The notes below the pieces were generated by a model. The model was not told the DNA's origin, did no database searches, and saw only the letters and a list, made by a program, of their open reading frames with translations. The position numbers and the translations under genes were made by a program. 64,000 bases of DNA from Centroberyx gerrardi (lineage: Eukaryota > Chordata > Actinopteri > Beryciformes > Berycidae). This document shows positions 38,547-51,292 of this stretch, in pieces. The number at the start of each line of letters is the position of its first letter. Within the stretch, counting starts at the first letter, position 1. Location of the stretch: assembly GCF_048128805.1 (NCBI RefSeq), contig NC_136016.1:18126176-18190175 (forward strand). The letters are read 5' to 3'.

Positions 38547-40517
38547 ATGGCCTCTCCTCAGCCTGGCAGCCCCCCCCTTGCAGAGCAGTACACCCCTCCT
38601 TCTGCACAGAATGGAGAGAGCCAACAAGAGGAAGAGCCGGTGAAGGATCAGCCTACGAGAAAGCGCGGCAGAGGCAGGCCTCCAAAAGCCAAGCCTTCCT
38701 TCAAATGCTCTGCATGTCAGGAGGCTTTCAGGAGTCCCTCAGCTCTACGGAGTCACAAGCTTGCGGCACACGCAAAGGAACGTCAGCAGCAACACTCGTG
38801 TTCCCAGTGTAGTAAAATATTCTCTAGCAAGGCCCAGCTCTCAAAGCACGAGCGCTCCCACTCAGCGCAGCGCCCGTTTCAGTGTCCCGACTGTCACAAG
38901 GCTTACAAGACTCCCACAGAGCTACGCAACCACAGCCGCTCTCACACTGGGGAGAAGCCGTTTATATGCACAGAGTGTGGCAAGGCCTTCATGCAAGCCA
39001 TATGCCTGAGGATCCATATGACGCAGCACAGCGGAGAGCGCCCGTACTCTTGCCGCCAGTGCTCTAAGAGCTACCCCACCCTGTCTAAACTGAAGGTGCA
39101 CATGCGCTCTCACACGGGAGAGAAGCCGTACTTCTGTGCCGAGTGCGGTAAGAGCTTCGCCGACCCCTCTGTGTTCAGAAAGCACAGGCGGAACCACCAG
39201 GGCCATCGGCCGTACGCCTGCGATGAGTGTGGGAAAACCTACACAGAGCTGAAGGACCTGAAAAACCACGAGCGCTCCCACACTGGAGAAAAGCCTTACC
39301 TGTGCTCGGACTGTGGCAAGGCCTTCTCCCGCTCCTCCTCCCTGGCCTGCCATCAGCGCATTCATTCCCAGAGCAAACCGTATCAGTGCGAGCAGTGCGG
39401 CAAGGGCTTCACCCAGCTCTCCTCCTACCAGTCTCACCTCCGCACGCACTCTGGAGAGAAGCCGTTCCTCTGCCCACAGTGTGGCAAGATGTTTTCTGAC
39501 CCCTCCAGTTTCCGCCGCCACCAGCGAGCCCACATGGGTTTCAAGCCCTACCCCTGCGATAAGTGCTCCAAGAGGTTCCGGCAGCCGGCAGATCTGGCCG
39601 TGCACGAGCGTGTTCACTCTGGCGAGCGGCCGTACAAGTGCCAGAGCTGCGACAAGGCCTTTGTAGCATCCTGGGATCTGCGCCGCCACATGCTTGTACA
39701 CACAGGACTCAGGCCCTTCTCGTGCACCGAGTGCGATAAGTCGTTCGCAGAGCGCTCCAGTCTCAACAAGCACCGTCGCGTGCACTCCGGAGAGCGCCCG
39801 TTCAAATGTGAAGAGTGTTTCAAGTCGTTTGTTGTGTCCTCAAGCCTGCGCAAACATGAGAGAACTCACCTAGCCGAGCGATCTGAGCAGCAGCAGCAGC
39901 AACAGCGGGAGACGGCGCCCGGGTCTGCCTCAGTCTTTCCTGCTCACACCACCCTGCCCCAGTTCTCCTGTACGCATTGCGATGCCACGTTCGGAACCTG
40001 GGACGAAGTGCAGGCCCACGAGAGCCTTCACACCATCTCCGCTCCTGCGACCGTCACCAAAATCGTCCCCCTGGGTTCACATGTGTGTGAGACCTGCCAG
40101 GCGGAGTTTGCACAGCTGGCGGATTTGCAGGAGCACGAGAAGCAGCATCCCAAGCCGAGGCCCCACGTCTGCAGCAGCTGTGGCAAAGGTTTCCTCAACA
40201 AAGCTGGACTGCGTAAACACCAGAAGATCCACTCCACCAACAAACCGCACAGCTGCCCCCAGTGTGGCAAAGCCTTCCTGTTTGCTGCCTACCTTCGCAA
40301 GCACTTACGGACACACCCAGAGCAAACTGCAGCTACCCAAATGACTGACCTAAACATTATTCAGCACACAGACCCGCTCCCCTCTCCTCCGCCCCCCAGT
40401 GAGGTTTCCCCCACCACCGTTGAGCCCAGTGCAATATCCTTGGCAGTTCCAGTGACTGTACCTGTGACGGCCTTCCAGACCCTGCCAGAGTACTTGGTCA
40501 AGGAGGAGGGACTGTGA
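38547..40517 (+). CDS. znf668: Zinc finger protein 668
   Basis: Nuclear C2H2 protein; human ZNF668 has been linked to p53 stability and DNA-damage repair. One coding exon of 656 residues (human 619), with an acceptor just upstream of the ATG. The N-terminus is Pro/Gln/Glu-rich and carries an AT-hook-like KRGRGRPPK at residues 39-47. Eighteen C2H2 fingers follow: fourteen from residue 52 to about 445, mostly joined by TGEKP/SGERP linkers, then a Gln-rich gap and four more. The order and wording of fingers such as [36 protein letters not shown] and [14 protein letters not shown] match human ZNF668 closely. The C-terminus ends LVKEEGL. Head-to-head with znf646, as in human. Confidence 0.95.
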   Translation: MASPQPGSPPLAEQYTPPSAQNGESQQEEEPVKDQPTRKRGRGRPPKAKPSFKCSACQEAFRSPSALRSHKLAAHAKERQQQHSCSQCSKIFSSKAQLSKHERSHSAQRPFQCPDCHKAYKTPTELRNHSRSHTGEKPFICTECGKAFMQAICLRIHMTQHSGERPYSCRQCSKSYPTLSKLKVHMRSHTGEKPYFCAECGKSFADPSVFRKHRRNHQGHRPYACDECGKTYTELKDLKNHERSHTGEKPYLCSDCGKAFSRSSSLACHQRIHSQSKPYQCEQCGKGFTQLSSYQSHLRTHSGEKPFLCPQCGKMFSDPSSFRRHQRAHMGFKPYPCDKCSKRFRQPADLAVHERVHSGERPYKCQSCDKAFVASWDLRRHMLVHTGLRPFSCTECDKSFAERSSLNKHRRVHSGERPFKCEECFKSFVVSSSLRKHERTHLAERSEQQQQQQRETAPGSASVFPAHTTLPQFSCTHCDATFGTWDEVQAHESLHTISAPATVTKIVPLGSHVCETCQAEFAQLADLQEHEKQHPKPRPHVCSSCGKGFLNKAGLRKHQKIHSTNKPHSCPQCGKAFLFAAYLRKHLRTHPEQTAATQMTDLNIIQHTDPLPSPPPPSEVSPTTVEPSAISLAVPVTVPVTAFQTLPEYLVKEEGL

Positions 40518-41960
40518 GATATTTTACTGTTTTGGAAATATTATTTCACAACTATTCAGCCTTCGGCCTTCAATCTTTTTAGATGACAGGCTTCATTTTG
40601 ACAGTCGGTTATTTTTCAAAATAGCTTCCTTAAAATTTCAATATGGAGTCTACTCATTGTGAATTTGTCAAAGCTTTCTCCTTGTTTTGTATTGCCATGT
40701 GATTTCAAAGATGTTATGTATATGTTATTCATGTTTTAAAATGCGTACTATAAGTAGCCTACTATCAAATTGTCTTATCTGTTGTAATCACTTCATAAAA
40801 ACATGGTGTTGCAAACGTATATTCTGATCACTGTAAGAACTAATCTCACTTAAAATGTTGTGATTTCAGTTAAACATGTTTTATAATACATTTTTAATTA
40901 CAGCCTGTCTTGAATGCTCTCCAGTCTTTGAATTTACATTTTGATGAAACAAGTAAACAATTTGTAACTGTTTTCTTGTGTAATGAATCATTGTGGAAAA
41001 ATAATGAGTCAAGGATAAAAACACATTATCATACTAATAATTATTTTTTATTACAATGTTATCAGTAGTAACCTGCGTTCCCAGACATATCAATACAGTC
41101 TTTACACAGCGTCATGGTGAACGGGAGAGTAGAGGTCAAGAAATGACATTTTTTGGTGTTCCTATATAGAATTCAAAGACAGCCTCTGTTTCAGTGTCTT
41201 TGCAGTATTTCCTATGTATAAACATCTTAAACACCGAAGAGAGAGATGCATAATGTTGCTTACGAAAGGAGAAGTAGTCTTAGGTCAAGTCAACACATTA
41301 TATGGTGAGAAACTGTAACACAAACATTGATGACGGCGACATTTCTTGAACCTATAACAGGCTGAATGCAAAGGACAGTGAGACAGTCCATTAGTGGATA
41401 GGCTGCAACTGTTCAAGGTAAGCTCTCTTATCTGCTACACTTAATGTCTATAAACAACATTTTGCCTTCAAGAACATAAAGGACCACTTTAGTCCAAACA
41501 CCAAAATAGAGCTGTATATGTTTACTGCGACATCTATGAATGCTTCAATTAATAGTTTTTACTTCAATTAAATTGCGTGTTTCCTTAAAATCAAGGACCG
41601 GTATTAATTTGAAACAGATGGCCTCAGGTGGAAGCAGGTGGGAGCTTTGTTGGTTTGACAAAGGAGAAAATATGTGGCGTGGTAAAGCTCAGCAGAGGGC
41701 TTTCCTCTGTGTGTTTGCATTGCATCCTGGGCACAACACATTTAAAAATGAACATTTTCTTTATTGTACTTAGCAAAGTTATTATGATTTAGATTATTTG
41801 CAAAATAGCGACACTGCAAAATCTTCTGTGTAGAAGGCCCTTAAATGGATGTATATTGGTAGTTGTTATTTTAATGTTGAATGTGCAATTATCTGTCATG
41901 ATAAATAAGCACAATTTTACAGTTTACTTTTTAACTTTTTGCCAACTTCCCCACTGTTAG
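40518..41960 (+). other. znf668 3' UTR and spacer before the connexin gene
   Basis: AT-rich, with no coding exon recognised. A plus-strand acceptor (CCCCACTGTTAG at 41949-41960) lies just before the connexin coding exon, so a connexin 5' non-coding exon probably lies somewhere in this stretch, but I could not place it. Confidence 0.45.
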
Positions 41961-41986
41961 ATTCACACCAAAAGCCCGGAGAGACG

Positions 41987-42694
41987 ATGGCAGCCATAGT
42001 AACCGGCCTCATCCCCATCCTGCGCACGGCGGTGGACAGCACCACCACGTACAAGTGCCGCTCCCTGTGGTTCGGCTTCCTGTGCATCCGCCTGGTCATC
42101 CTGTTCCTGGCTGAGCTGCCCTGGTTCAAGCTGGACGCCGACTTCAGCTGCAACTCCACCAAGGACGACATCTGCACCCGAGCCTGCTTCAACGAACACT
42201 TCCACAAGCCGGTGATGGTGGCCTGGAACTTCTTCTATGTCCTGCTTATCCTGTCTGTCCTGCTCATGGAGCTGTTCGCCTCCCACCTGCGCTCCCTGGC
42301 CCAGAAGAAGAGCGCCCAGATGAGGGTCGATGTGGAGCTGGAGGCCCTGGGGAAGGGGGAGACTCCGGCTGGATCCGCAGACACCAAGGCCGAGATGGTC
42401 ATCGATCTCCACAGAGACAGAAGCGCTGTGGGCTTCTACTTGCTCAGCATCATTCTGCGTATTGTGGTTGAAGTCTGGTTTGTGTTTGTTCTGCTGACCT
42501 GGAACCTGCCCACGCTGAAGGGCCCCTTCAAATGCAGGACGGAAATGTGCTCAGAGTTACACATTTGCCTTGTGAGGGCCGCCCCAGAGAAACGCATGTC
42601 TATCTACGCTTTGGCTTCCATCTCCAGCATGGTTATTGTTTGTTCAAGCTTGTTTTGTATGTACGCCATTGCTCACTATCTTTGCAAATATTAA
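41987..42694 (+). CDS. Divergent connexin (gap junction protein), about 27 kDa
   Basis: Connexins form hexameric hemichannels and gap junctions in the plasma membrane. A single coding exon encodes 235 residues. Four hydrophobic segments lie at about 26-46, 77-97, 140-162 and 208-232. The first extracellular loop has three cysteines in FSCNSTKDDICTRACF (C-x7-C-x3-C). The second has FKCRTEMCSELHICLV (C-x4-C-x5-C) followed by RAAPEKR, like the CFVSRPTEK of classical connexins. The loop between TM2 and TM3 is charged, and almost no C-terminal tail follows TM4 (ending AHYLCKY). The first-loop spacing is one residue longer than the usual C-x6-C-x3-C. I chose the ATG at 41987 because the upstream codons precede a splice acceptor and break the family N-terminus. 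It is a fish-type connexin; I cannot name the paralogue. Confidence 0.85.
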   Translation: MAAIVTGLIPILRTAVDSTTTYKCRSLWFGFLCIRLVILFLAELPWFKLDADFSCNSTKDDICTRACFNEHFHKPVMVAWNFFYVLLILSVLLMELFASHLRSLAQKKSAQMRVDVELEALGKGETPAGSADTKAEMVIDLHRDRSAVGFYLLSIILRIVVEVWFVFVLLTWNLPTLKGPFKCRTEMCSELHICLVRAAPEKRMSIYALASISSMVIVCSSLFCMYAIAHYLCKY

Positions 42695-42965
42695 ATACTG
42701 GCACTTATACATAAATGTCCTTCAAGCATTTTCTGTCTCTACCATATTAAATCACTGAAGGCATATCTGATTTAGACTTTATGCATGGCATTTCAACAAA
42801 GCTTCAGTGTATCTTTTTATTAATGTATCTTCTAAATAACTTCTGTGTGTAAAGTATGTAATGCAAAGTTGTTCTTGTACTCTTTCCTATTATGTCACAT
42901 CTGTCAAGTTTAGTTAAAGCTAATTGCAACCGAATAATCATAATCAGAAGTAAATAAACTACTGG
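42695..42965 (+). other. Connexin gene 3' UTR with poly(A) signal
   Basis: AATAAA at 42953-42958 lies about 260 bases after the stop codon. Confidence 0.6.
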
Positions 42966-43121
42966 CTTGAAAGTATATTTGTTTTTTTGTTTTTTGTTTT
43001 TTCCGAGACAGGAGGATCTGTGTGTCTCAGCTGTATGGTGGTGTTTCTGAATCAGGTTTTTCTTGTGTGCTTTGGTCAGGGTGAAAACACAGAGTCAGCT
43101 ACAGGGACGGTGTAAAATACA

Positions 43122-43151
43122 CACCCATGTATACTGCAGTATACATGGGTG
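43122..43151. repeat. Perfect 30-bp palindrome between convergent genes
   Basis: The sequence reads the same on both strands, centred on CTGCAG at 43134-43139 with half-site CACCCATGTATACTG. It lies between the connexin poly(A) signal and the stop codon of the VWA gene. Confidence 0.9.
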
Positions 43152-43399
43152 GTGGTAGAGGTGTGACCTGCAACACTGAAAGGAAGAACTTAAGCAAGTC
43201 TTACTCTCAGAAATGAATTTCTCTACGATACAGATGGCAATATCTACAATTGATATATTCTGCTGTAATACATTATTTGCATTGTGAAGCATTAATCATT
43301 TAGTTTTTGCCAGCCAACGGCAGTCACCCCCGTATTTGTATTTGTTATACATGACTTCAGTTGCTTCCACAGAGGTAAAAGGTGAAGAGTGACAGTTGG

Positions 43400-46300
43400 C
43401 TAGGCTTTATGTTTATCCTTCAGTGAGATGGACTTCCTGTTGCTGTGCTTCATGTTGTAGAGCAGCGCTGCACCCATGTCTGTTAGAGACTGGAGGGAGG
43501 AGGAGAAGAAAGGAGGAATTATCAGGGGAGTAAGTGGAAAGAGATAAGGGACATAGATGGACAAATGCTTGAGAGCACAAAAATGCAACATCCAGTACAC
43601 AGTCAATTTTACATTGAACATTGTACAACACAATGAACACAGTGAAATGTTTATTCATGAAATGCTAATTGCTAACATTTTATAAGGATAATGAATTAAT
43701 TGTATTCAACCAATGCAGATTTCCAAGAGTAAATGAAAGGTTAGCTGCCACCACCAAGCTGCCACCCAAAGCTTTACCACCAAGCTACAATTGACAGTGA
43801 TTTTATGACATGATGTGCATTACCTGTGAGTCTGAAATGACTGATTTTCTCTGCAAAAAATAAATTAAAGAGTGCAGTGATTAAGTTTCAGTGTGGTGAT
43901 TATGATCATTGTGAGGTATAGACCATATTAAATGCACAGTATGCTATTAAAAGCTCACCCTGGTGTAGTTATGTATGTTGTTGTATATTGGCTCCATGGT
44001 TTTAACCCATTCTTGGTACGTCTGTTTGTCCTCTGCACTGCGATTATGCTCTCTGCAACCAAACACAGACACACCACTTACAGTATCTGCCCAGCCTAAG
44101 TATAAGACGGTACATTTCATAAACAATATGTATTCATAGACACTGCTTTCAGCAGTCAGTACATCATGATCTAGTCTTGTGCAACACACACACGATGCTC
44201 CTCATCAGTGCTTTCCTGTTCTTTTTGCTGATATTATCAACTTGATCTTAAAGAATAAAAATATCTTCATGCAGCTGAAACAAACGCTGGTTTAGAAAAA
44301 CAAATCTAAATATTTCCAGGTAAATAAAACATTTCAGAAAGTCAAAAACCTAACTACATCAGAGAGGCAGACAGAAGTAACACTTGGTGCTCTTGTGGAT
44401 TAGGAAAATGTCCTTAGGTTTATAGGTACTCACTGGGAACAGGAATCGAGTTTCTCAGGGACTCATCAGGGCCCTGATGAAAACCTTATGGTCGAAACAT
44501 GTTGGCTCTAAGCCATGACAATAGAGGCTTTTTCAATTTCAAGCTTTTAGTCTCTTCCCTCCTTCTTGGACTTAGATTTCCTTGGACATTGTGCACACAG
44601 CTCAAGAGTTTACTTTTTTCTCACTGGAGGTTTTCAATTTTAAAGGTAGTATCTCAGTTTTCTACCTAACTTAATAATTTTCATTGAGGAAAAAAAAACA
44701 AGGATGACATGAACCTTGCAGCCATGACTGATGAAACTGAGCTGGAAAAAAAACATATTCACCTAGTCTGAGATAGAATGATAAAGGTCTCTACATCCGT
44801 CACTCACATCGCTCTCTCGATCAGGTTCCTCTGCGCCTCTCCTTCCCCCCTGGCGTCCAGGAAGCGACCTCTGACAGCCAGAGCGGCGCTGGCCTGCGAC
44901 GAGTTGAGCTGGACGATGGCCAGAGACAGAGAGGAGAGGGCCGCCGAGCTGAGAAGGAGCGGCGTTACACTTTTATCAACATCAACAACCTCATCCCTTT
45001 CATCATGTCACCGCACAGATACACTCAGGCGGCCACTTTATGAGGCACTCTCCCCCGTTTTGCTCAAACAGCTCGCTCCTCCAGACGGTGACTTACGTGA
45101 CTGTGACTCAGTATGTGAAGCATGCAGCCTGGGTCGAGTGGTTCAGTTACTGTTTGACTAAACATTAGAACGGGCAAGACGAGTGATTTAAGGGACTTTG
45201 AATGTGGTATGATCGTCGGTGCCTGACGTGTCTCTTCCAGCATCTCAGAAACAGATGACCTCATGGGATTTTTAACACAGCTTTGTCTAGACTTTACTGA
45301 GAGTTATCCTAAACGAAAAAACGTCCAGCCAGCGGCGGTCCTGAGGGTGAAAACGCCTTGTTGATGAGAGAAGTCAGAGGAGAATGACTTGTTCAAGCTA
45401 ACAAACAGGCCACAAGCACACAATTAACCGCCCGGTACAACAGTGATGTGCAGAAAAGCATCTCAGAACGCACAACTCATTGAACCGTGAAGCAAATAGG
45501 CTACAGCAGCAGAAAAAAAGCTATGCCAGGTTTCACTCCTGTCAGCTAAGAACAAGATGAGGCTACAGTGGGCATGTGATGAAACTGAATGACTGAAGAG
45601 AGGGAAAACGTTGCCTAGTCTGACACATCTCAGTTTCTGTTGCAACATGCTAAAGGCAGGGTCAGAAATTGGCGTAAACAACATAAATCGACGGATCCAT
45701 ACTGCCTGGTGTCAAAAGGACAGGCTGCGGGTGATGATGTATTCGTGGGAATGTTTTCTTGGCACACATTCGGGCCCTTAGTAGCAACTGAGCATCAATT
45801 GAATGCCACAGCGCACCTAAATGTTGCTGATCAGGTGCATCCCATCCCAGCCACTGTACCTCTTTCCAAATGGAAACTTCCAGCAGGATAATCCACCAGC
45901 ATCTCAAGATGGTTCTAGGAACATGACAGTGACTTTAGTTCAGTCCCCAGATCTCAATCCGATAGAGACCTTTGGGATGAGGTGAATGGGATGTTGGAAG
46001 CATGAATGTGCTGCTGAAAAAAATCGACTCAACATGGACCAAGATCTTTCCAGCACCTTACTGAATCCGGGCCTCAAAAAATTCAGGCTGTTCTGGAGGC
46101 AAAATGGGGTTCTACCTGGTAAATTGGTAAATTAAATTGTCCACTGAGTGTATGTTATAGCAGCAGGTGAAATAGCATGTTGTTTGATTCATTTTTAATA
46201 CGCGAAACCTCCCTCTTGGCCCGACTCTATTAACAAAAGTGAGGTATTGTGATTTTGGGAACGTCATCTTCACCTGTCATCAGTCACCTCTCGGTCTGCA

Positions 46301-49300
46301 GTCAACACTCTGAGCAGCGTCTGTCCGTCCCTCTGTCTGTACCTGATCTGCAGCTGGACACACACACGGCTACCAGAGGCCGGCGCTGACACTAAAAACA
46401 CACAGAGAGACAAACACTGAGAAATACGGAGCGAGATAGTTGCAGATAGTTATTTAGCAATCATTTTCTGAGGAATTTTGGAGGAGAGAGAAAGCACATG
46501 CTGCTTTTTTTTATCATGCTGTACTAAAACGCATTATTAGATATGGTATCACAGCTTGGTTAGATTTGGAAATCTGTCTGTATGACTAAAATCCAAGAAA
46601 TCCAAGCAATGAAGGTTGGAGTCAGACAGAAACCGCTCCTTCAGGCCATCTATGACGAGTCAGAGGTCAGACTGGCTCAGAAAACCACAACAAAAATTCA
46701 TGTCTGCATACTGGACTGTCTGTATGTTTTACATTAATGTTGTCTGTTTGTTGTCTTGTACTGTAACCCATCTATGTCTGCTAAAGCCTGTTTTGGTGTT
46801 TCTTTCAACAGCAGCGGCACTGAGTCTGAGGTTTCTTCTCTTATCTTATCGTATTCCCACATCCCACCATCTCACCTTCTGAATCCTGTTCATTGGCTCC
46901 AAACTGGAAGGTGATCTCTGTGTCCGGAGCCACGTTCCCCACCTCTCTGGTCGCCCGGTGCCCCGCCTCCCTCTCGCCTCTCACACGCCTGCGGCAAGGG
47001 AGAACGACAATGTGGGCGTTGTTAGTAATGTGACTTAACGTGCTTCATGCCCATTCATGTGCCAAGAAGCTACACCGCCTCGTGAAACATTAAACCAAGA
47101 TTTAGAAACAGTATTATTTCTAAACACACATGCAGAAATGTGCTTCAGATCTTACAGTGTTTTGGGCAGCAGTAAAGTGACGCTACAGTGTGTGGCGATG
47201 GTCCTGTTCTCGATGATCTGTTCAAACTCTGGGTGCAGCTGATGAGGGCTTGCTATCACCACCTAGGGGACAAGAGATAACACAAGATTTGACAAGTTTG
47301 ATACATAATAAAAAAGGCTGGCACAATCGCTGAAACACATTACATCACTTTCTCCCTTACTTTCCCCCCGGTGCGATCTGCCAGTCTGCCCAGCTCGTCC
47401 AGTCTGCAGTCTGTTCCCTCTATGGACAGCACAGACACTGTCACACTAGTGGAAGAAGGGTATTTCACTGTAAATTCCATTACAGCACAGCTAGAGCGGC
47501 AGCCATTGTGGAGCCATTTGTACAGCTTTGTACCAACCCCTGATTGGCAGCGTATTCCCCCAGATCCTGGTAGAAGATGGTGGATGAGAGGAGGGAGCGA
47601 GCGTCGTTGTCCTCCACCTCCAGATTCCCCAAGTCTGTGTTGGCCTTCCCATCTGTACAGATTATCACCTTGGAGATCAACAAGGATGGATTGCATTGCT
47701 TAGAACGTAGCCAAATGAAACACAGATATATGATAATATAATATGAAAAGCAAATAAGATATTTCATCAGACGACTGAACAGCCAAGCTCACCTTTGAAC
47801 CTGGTTGTCTGGAGGCCATCGCGACGGCCAGGAGAGCAGCTGGACCCAGAGCTGTGGCCCCACTTTCAGACAATCTTTCAGCATGAGGAGAATCATGAAA
47901 ACAAATATTATAAACTGTTATTATATGGTACAAAAATGATTGATTATTGACCTACAATTTTTTTGTTCTTACCCCAGGACCTCTCTCTGTAAGCAGTCCT
48001 TGGTGCGTGAGAGCGGAGGCGGACTCGGCAAGCTGAAGGCGGCCGCCTTCAGGTACTCGCTGTCAATCAACTCAGCATCCGACAGGTAACATGACGTGAA
48101 ATCCTCATATCCATGTATTGTCACCTGGCAACACAAATATCAGTGGGTGAAAAATAAATAACTAAATAAATAATAACTTAATAACTTCAACTCATTTTAA
48201 CTTTTAAATTTATGGGCATAGCGCTTTTTTAGGTGCTCAAAAGACACTTCACAGCAGAAAAAATACAAAGAATTACAATTTAACAACATTAAATTGAAAG
48301 CAGAAAGATAAAATGACTCATAGCAATTTAGAAACAACAAGAACCATGAGACAAAAAAACAACTGAAAAAATATTTCAAATTGCAAACAGACACAAAATT
48401 AAAAAAGGATAGAACAAAATGACTAAAGAAAATAAAAGGGAGAAAATTATATATTAAAGGCTATAGTGAACAGTTGAGCTTTAAGAGCTTTTTTTTGAAG
48501 GTGGATATAATTCAAGTCCGTGTCTGTTGTCTACAGTGATCAAGCCAGTGGAAATGTGTGTCTAACAGTTTAAAGTACCTGATGGTTGAAGGTGATGAGA
48601 CCCACTCGTTTGTCTGGATGTTGCTGACTGAGTTTCTGAACACACTGCAGCACAGCGTCCTGGACAAACTGGTTTGAATACATTGATTTTTATTTTTAAA
48701 AAAATCTTTAATAGCATCTCGATAGCATCTATGGAATACTCTTATTGTTGTGGTATATTGTGCATGTATACACACAGCAAATTCCCAGTGTTAATAAGTG
48801 TTGATTAGTCAGTGACAGTTAATGGAGAGTGAGAATTGATTGGAGAGTTGTTTGTCCACTCATGGAGCTGATATGGATCTAAACTATCTAAAGTATTTAA
48901 ATCAGCGCTGATGGGTGTGGACTTACATAAACACTGGCACAGTGTGGACTTTCACACTCTCAGGGTTACATTAACGCTGACGACTTTGCTGTGCAGTACA
49001 CCTGGAAACTTTAGACTCTAAAACTTAAAGGAAAATGAGCTCACCTGCAGACGGGATCTGTAGACAACCTGCTCTCCCTCTGACACCTTCAGCAGCAGAC
49101 AGCAAACACAGTAACAACACAGGCTGTATTTTAAGGGATTCAGTTTTCACATTTTGGAAAGATTTTGCTGTCTGAAAGTCATCAGGCAATATTTGAAATG
49201 ATTTAAATGACTCTGTCCTCACAAAATGAACTATTTTCTATGCAAAATGTCTTTCAGTGACTCGTAACTTCAATACTAACCCCTAATGTGCTTAACTTTC

Positions 49301-51235
49301 ATGCCAGCAGTCAATATGGCAGAGTGGGTGTCTTTTCTTTAAATGGTGGATACCTAATTTTGGAGTGAAACTCGTCATTTGTAAATCCCAGCAGTCTCCA
49401 GTGGCCCTGAACACAGCAGTCTCAGTCATATGGCTTTTATTTACCTGGGAGGTGATACTCATGGAGCCTGAGATGTCGATACAGAAGAGGAGCAGAGCGT
49501 CAGCAGGAGACAGGAGCTCCTCGTCGGGGCGGAGCAGGAACAGGCCGTCCTGGTAGCCGTTTGGGGGACAGCGGGGTTTGCTGGGAGGACTCCTCACCTC
49601 ACACGGCTCACAGAAGTTGCACACATTAACCTGCAGTTCAACATAGGGAGGGAACGTTTTATTTTTTAATTGGATTTGTTTTATTAACCTTTATTTATCC
49701 AAGTTAACCTACTCCCACCCCCCATCAAGAACCTTGAAAAAGTGAGAGGAAAGGAAGAAGGAAAGAGACCGAGGCAGGAGGGAGACAGAGGGAAAGAAGA
49801 ACAGCGGTACAGTCTAAACATAATCAACTTAATAAAAACATAAAGTCTTGTATATTCCATGTTCATAACAACTGCTTTGAGGAGTGATTTCTAGTTTATA
49901 TCTGTCCGAGCTGATAAGTGTTATCAGCTGAGTTCACAAAGTGGGGCTGCATAGAGAAGAGCGTCCCATCTCCCCTTAATTGAGACCCTGTATTTGCTCA
50001 GATTAAATTCTGGTGTTGGGTGTGGTCACTTCTCTGGAAGTGAAACATAAAATTGTCTCCTAAACAGCAGTAAGCAGCACTCCGTCCAGAGGAAGCTGGA
50101 CTCACCAACGTTAGATCTTTTTCCTCTCTCGTCTCTTTGGTTTCCTTTAGTCAAGCGATCACAGACCGTCCAGGTTGGTAAACATGAGCGTGCTGTGTGC
50201 AGTTTACTGACATCATGTAACATGATTTCTGGGTATTGAAGTATACATTTTTCAAATTTGTTGCCTATAGTGTAGCTTTTACAGCAGCACCTCAGACTTT
50301 ACTGTCCACCACATTTGTACTCAATATAAATACATAGATAACCAGTGACTGAGCCTACGCAGTGACACAGATGGGCAACTTGCCCTGGAATATTTTGCAC
50401 ATTGATGAGTGAAGGCCTTACAGTTAACAGCATCCAACCTGTGCAGACCCTGAGCCGACGCATTCATATACAACAGCACTCAAAAATCAACTACAGCTAA
50501 GAACACAGCAGTGTCTTCTTCTAGAAAAATAAATGTATTTCTAAATAAAACAACTACTTCAAGCTCAAGTTTCTTTTTCAGGCAAGACTTCCAATATGTG
50601 GCTTAGAAGAAAGACAGCTATCAACTAAAATAACCAAATATTTATGAGAAGATTCTACCTCAGTTTGCTTACTATGTGTGGTTACAACGTTTGGAGAATT
50701 GGACAGTTTCTTTCTAACATTAGTAAAAGTCATTAACTTTATTTTGTCTGCATTCAAGACAAGCTACACTTGATATAACTGAAACTGTACAATGTCAAAA
50801 GCAGATTGTGTTGTGGGTATTGATTCATACCAGTAAACATCTGCATCATTTGCATGAAAATGAAGACTGGCATTCGGTGCATTTTGACCCAGGCTATTGA
50901 CATAAATACTGTATAAAAATAGACCAGGACTGAATCCCGGGGCATGTCGCTTAACGAGACATTAAACCAACATTAAGTGAGATACAAAGCAGCCTACAGC
51001 CAATACCGATCATCCATTGCTTCATTACATTATGATCAATAATGCTTGACTGCCATTTATAGTACTGACTTGAATTTGAGATCAATGACTCTTAATCATG
51101 TTACTACTTATAGGATTTCTATTTCAGAATAAAGGTCACATGAAAGCTCTAATTACCACATTGTCATAGCAGGAGTCCAGCACAGAGCCACACTGGGAGC
51201 AGGAGGTGGGTTCTCCATGTATGGGGAGCGCTGGG

Positions 51236-51292
<57 letters not shown>

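Noticed and set aside
38922-39785. 287-codon open frame antisense to znf668
   Set aside because: It is the reverse of the repeating zinc-finger coding pattern, has no domain of its own, and the plus-strand frame is clearly ZNF668.
41963-42412. 149-codon minus-strand open frame over the connexin exon
   Set aside because: Antisense shadow; the plus-strand frame has four membrane segments and the connexin cysteine pattern.
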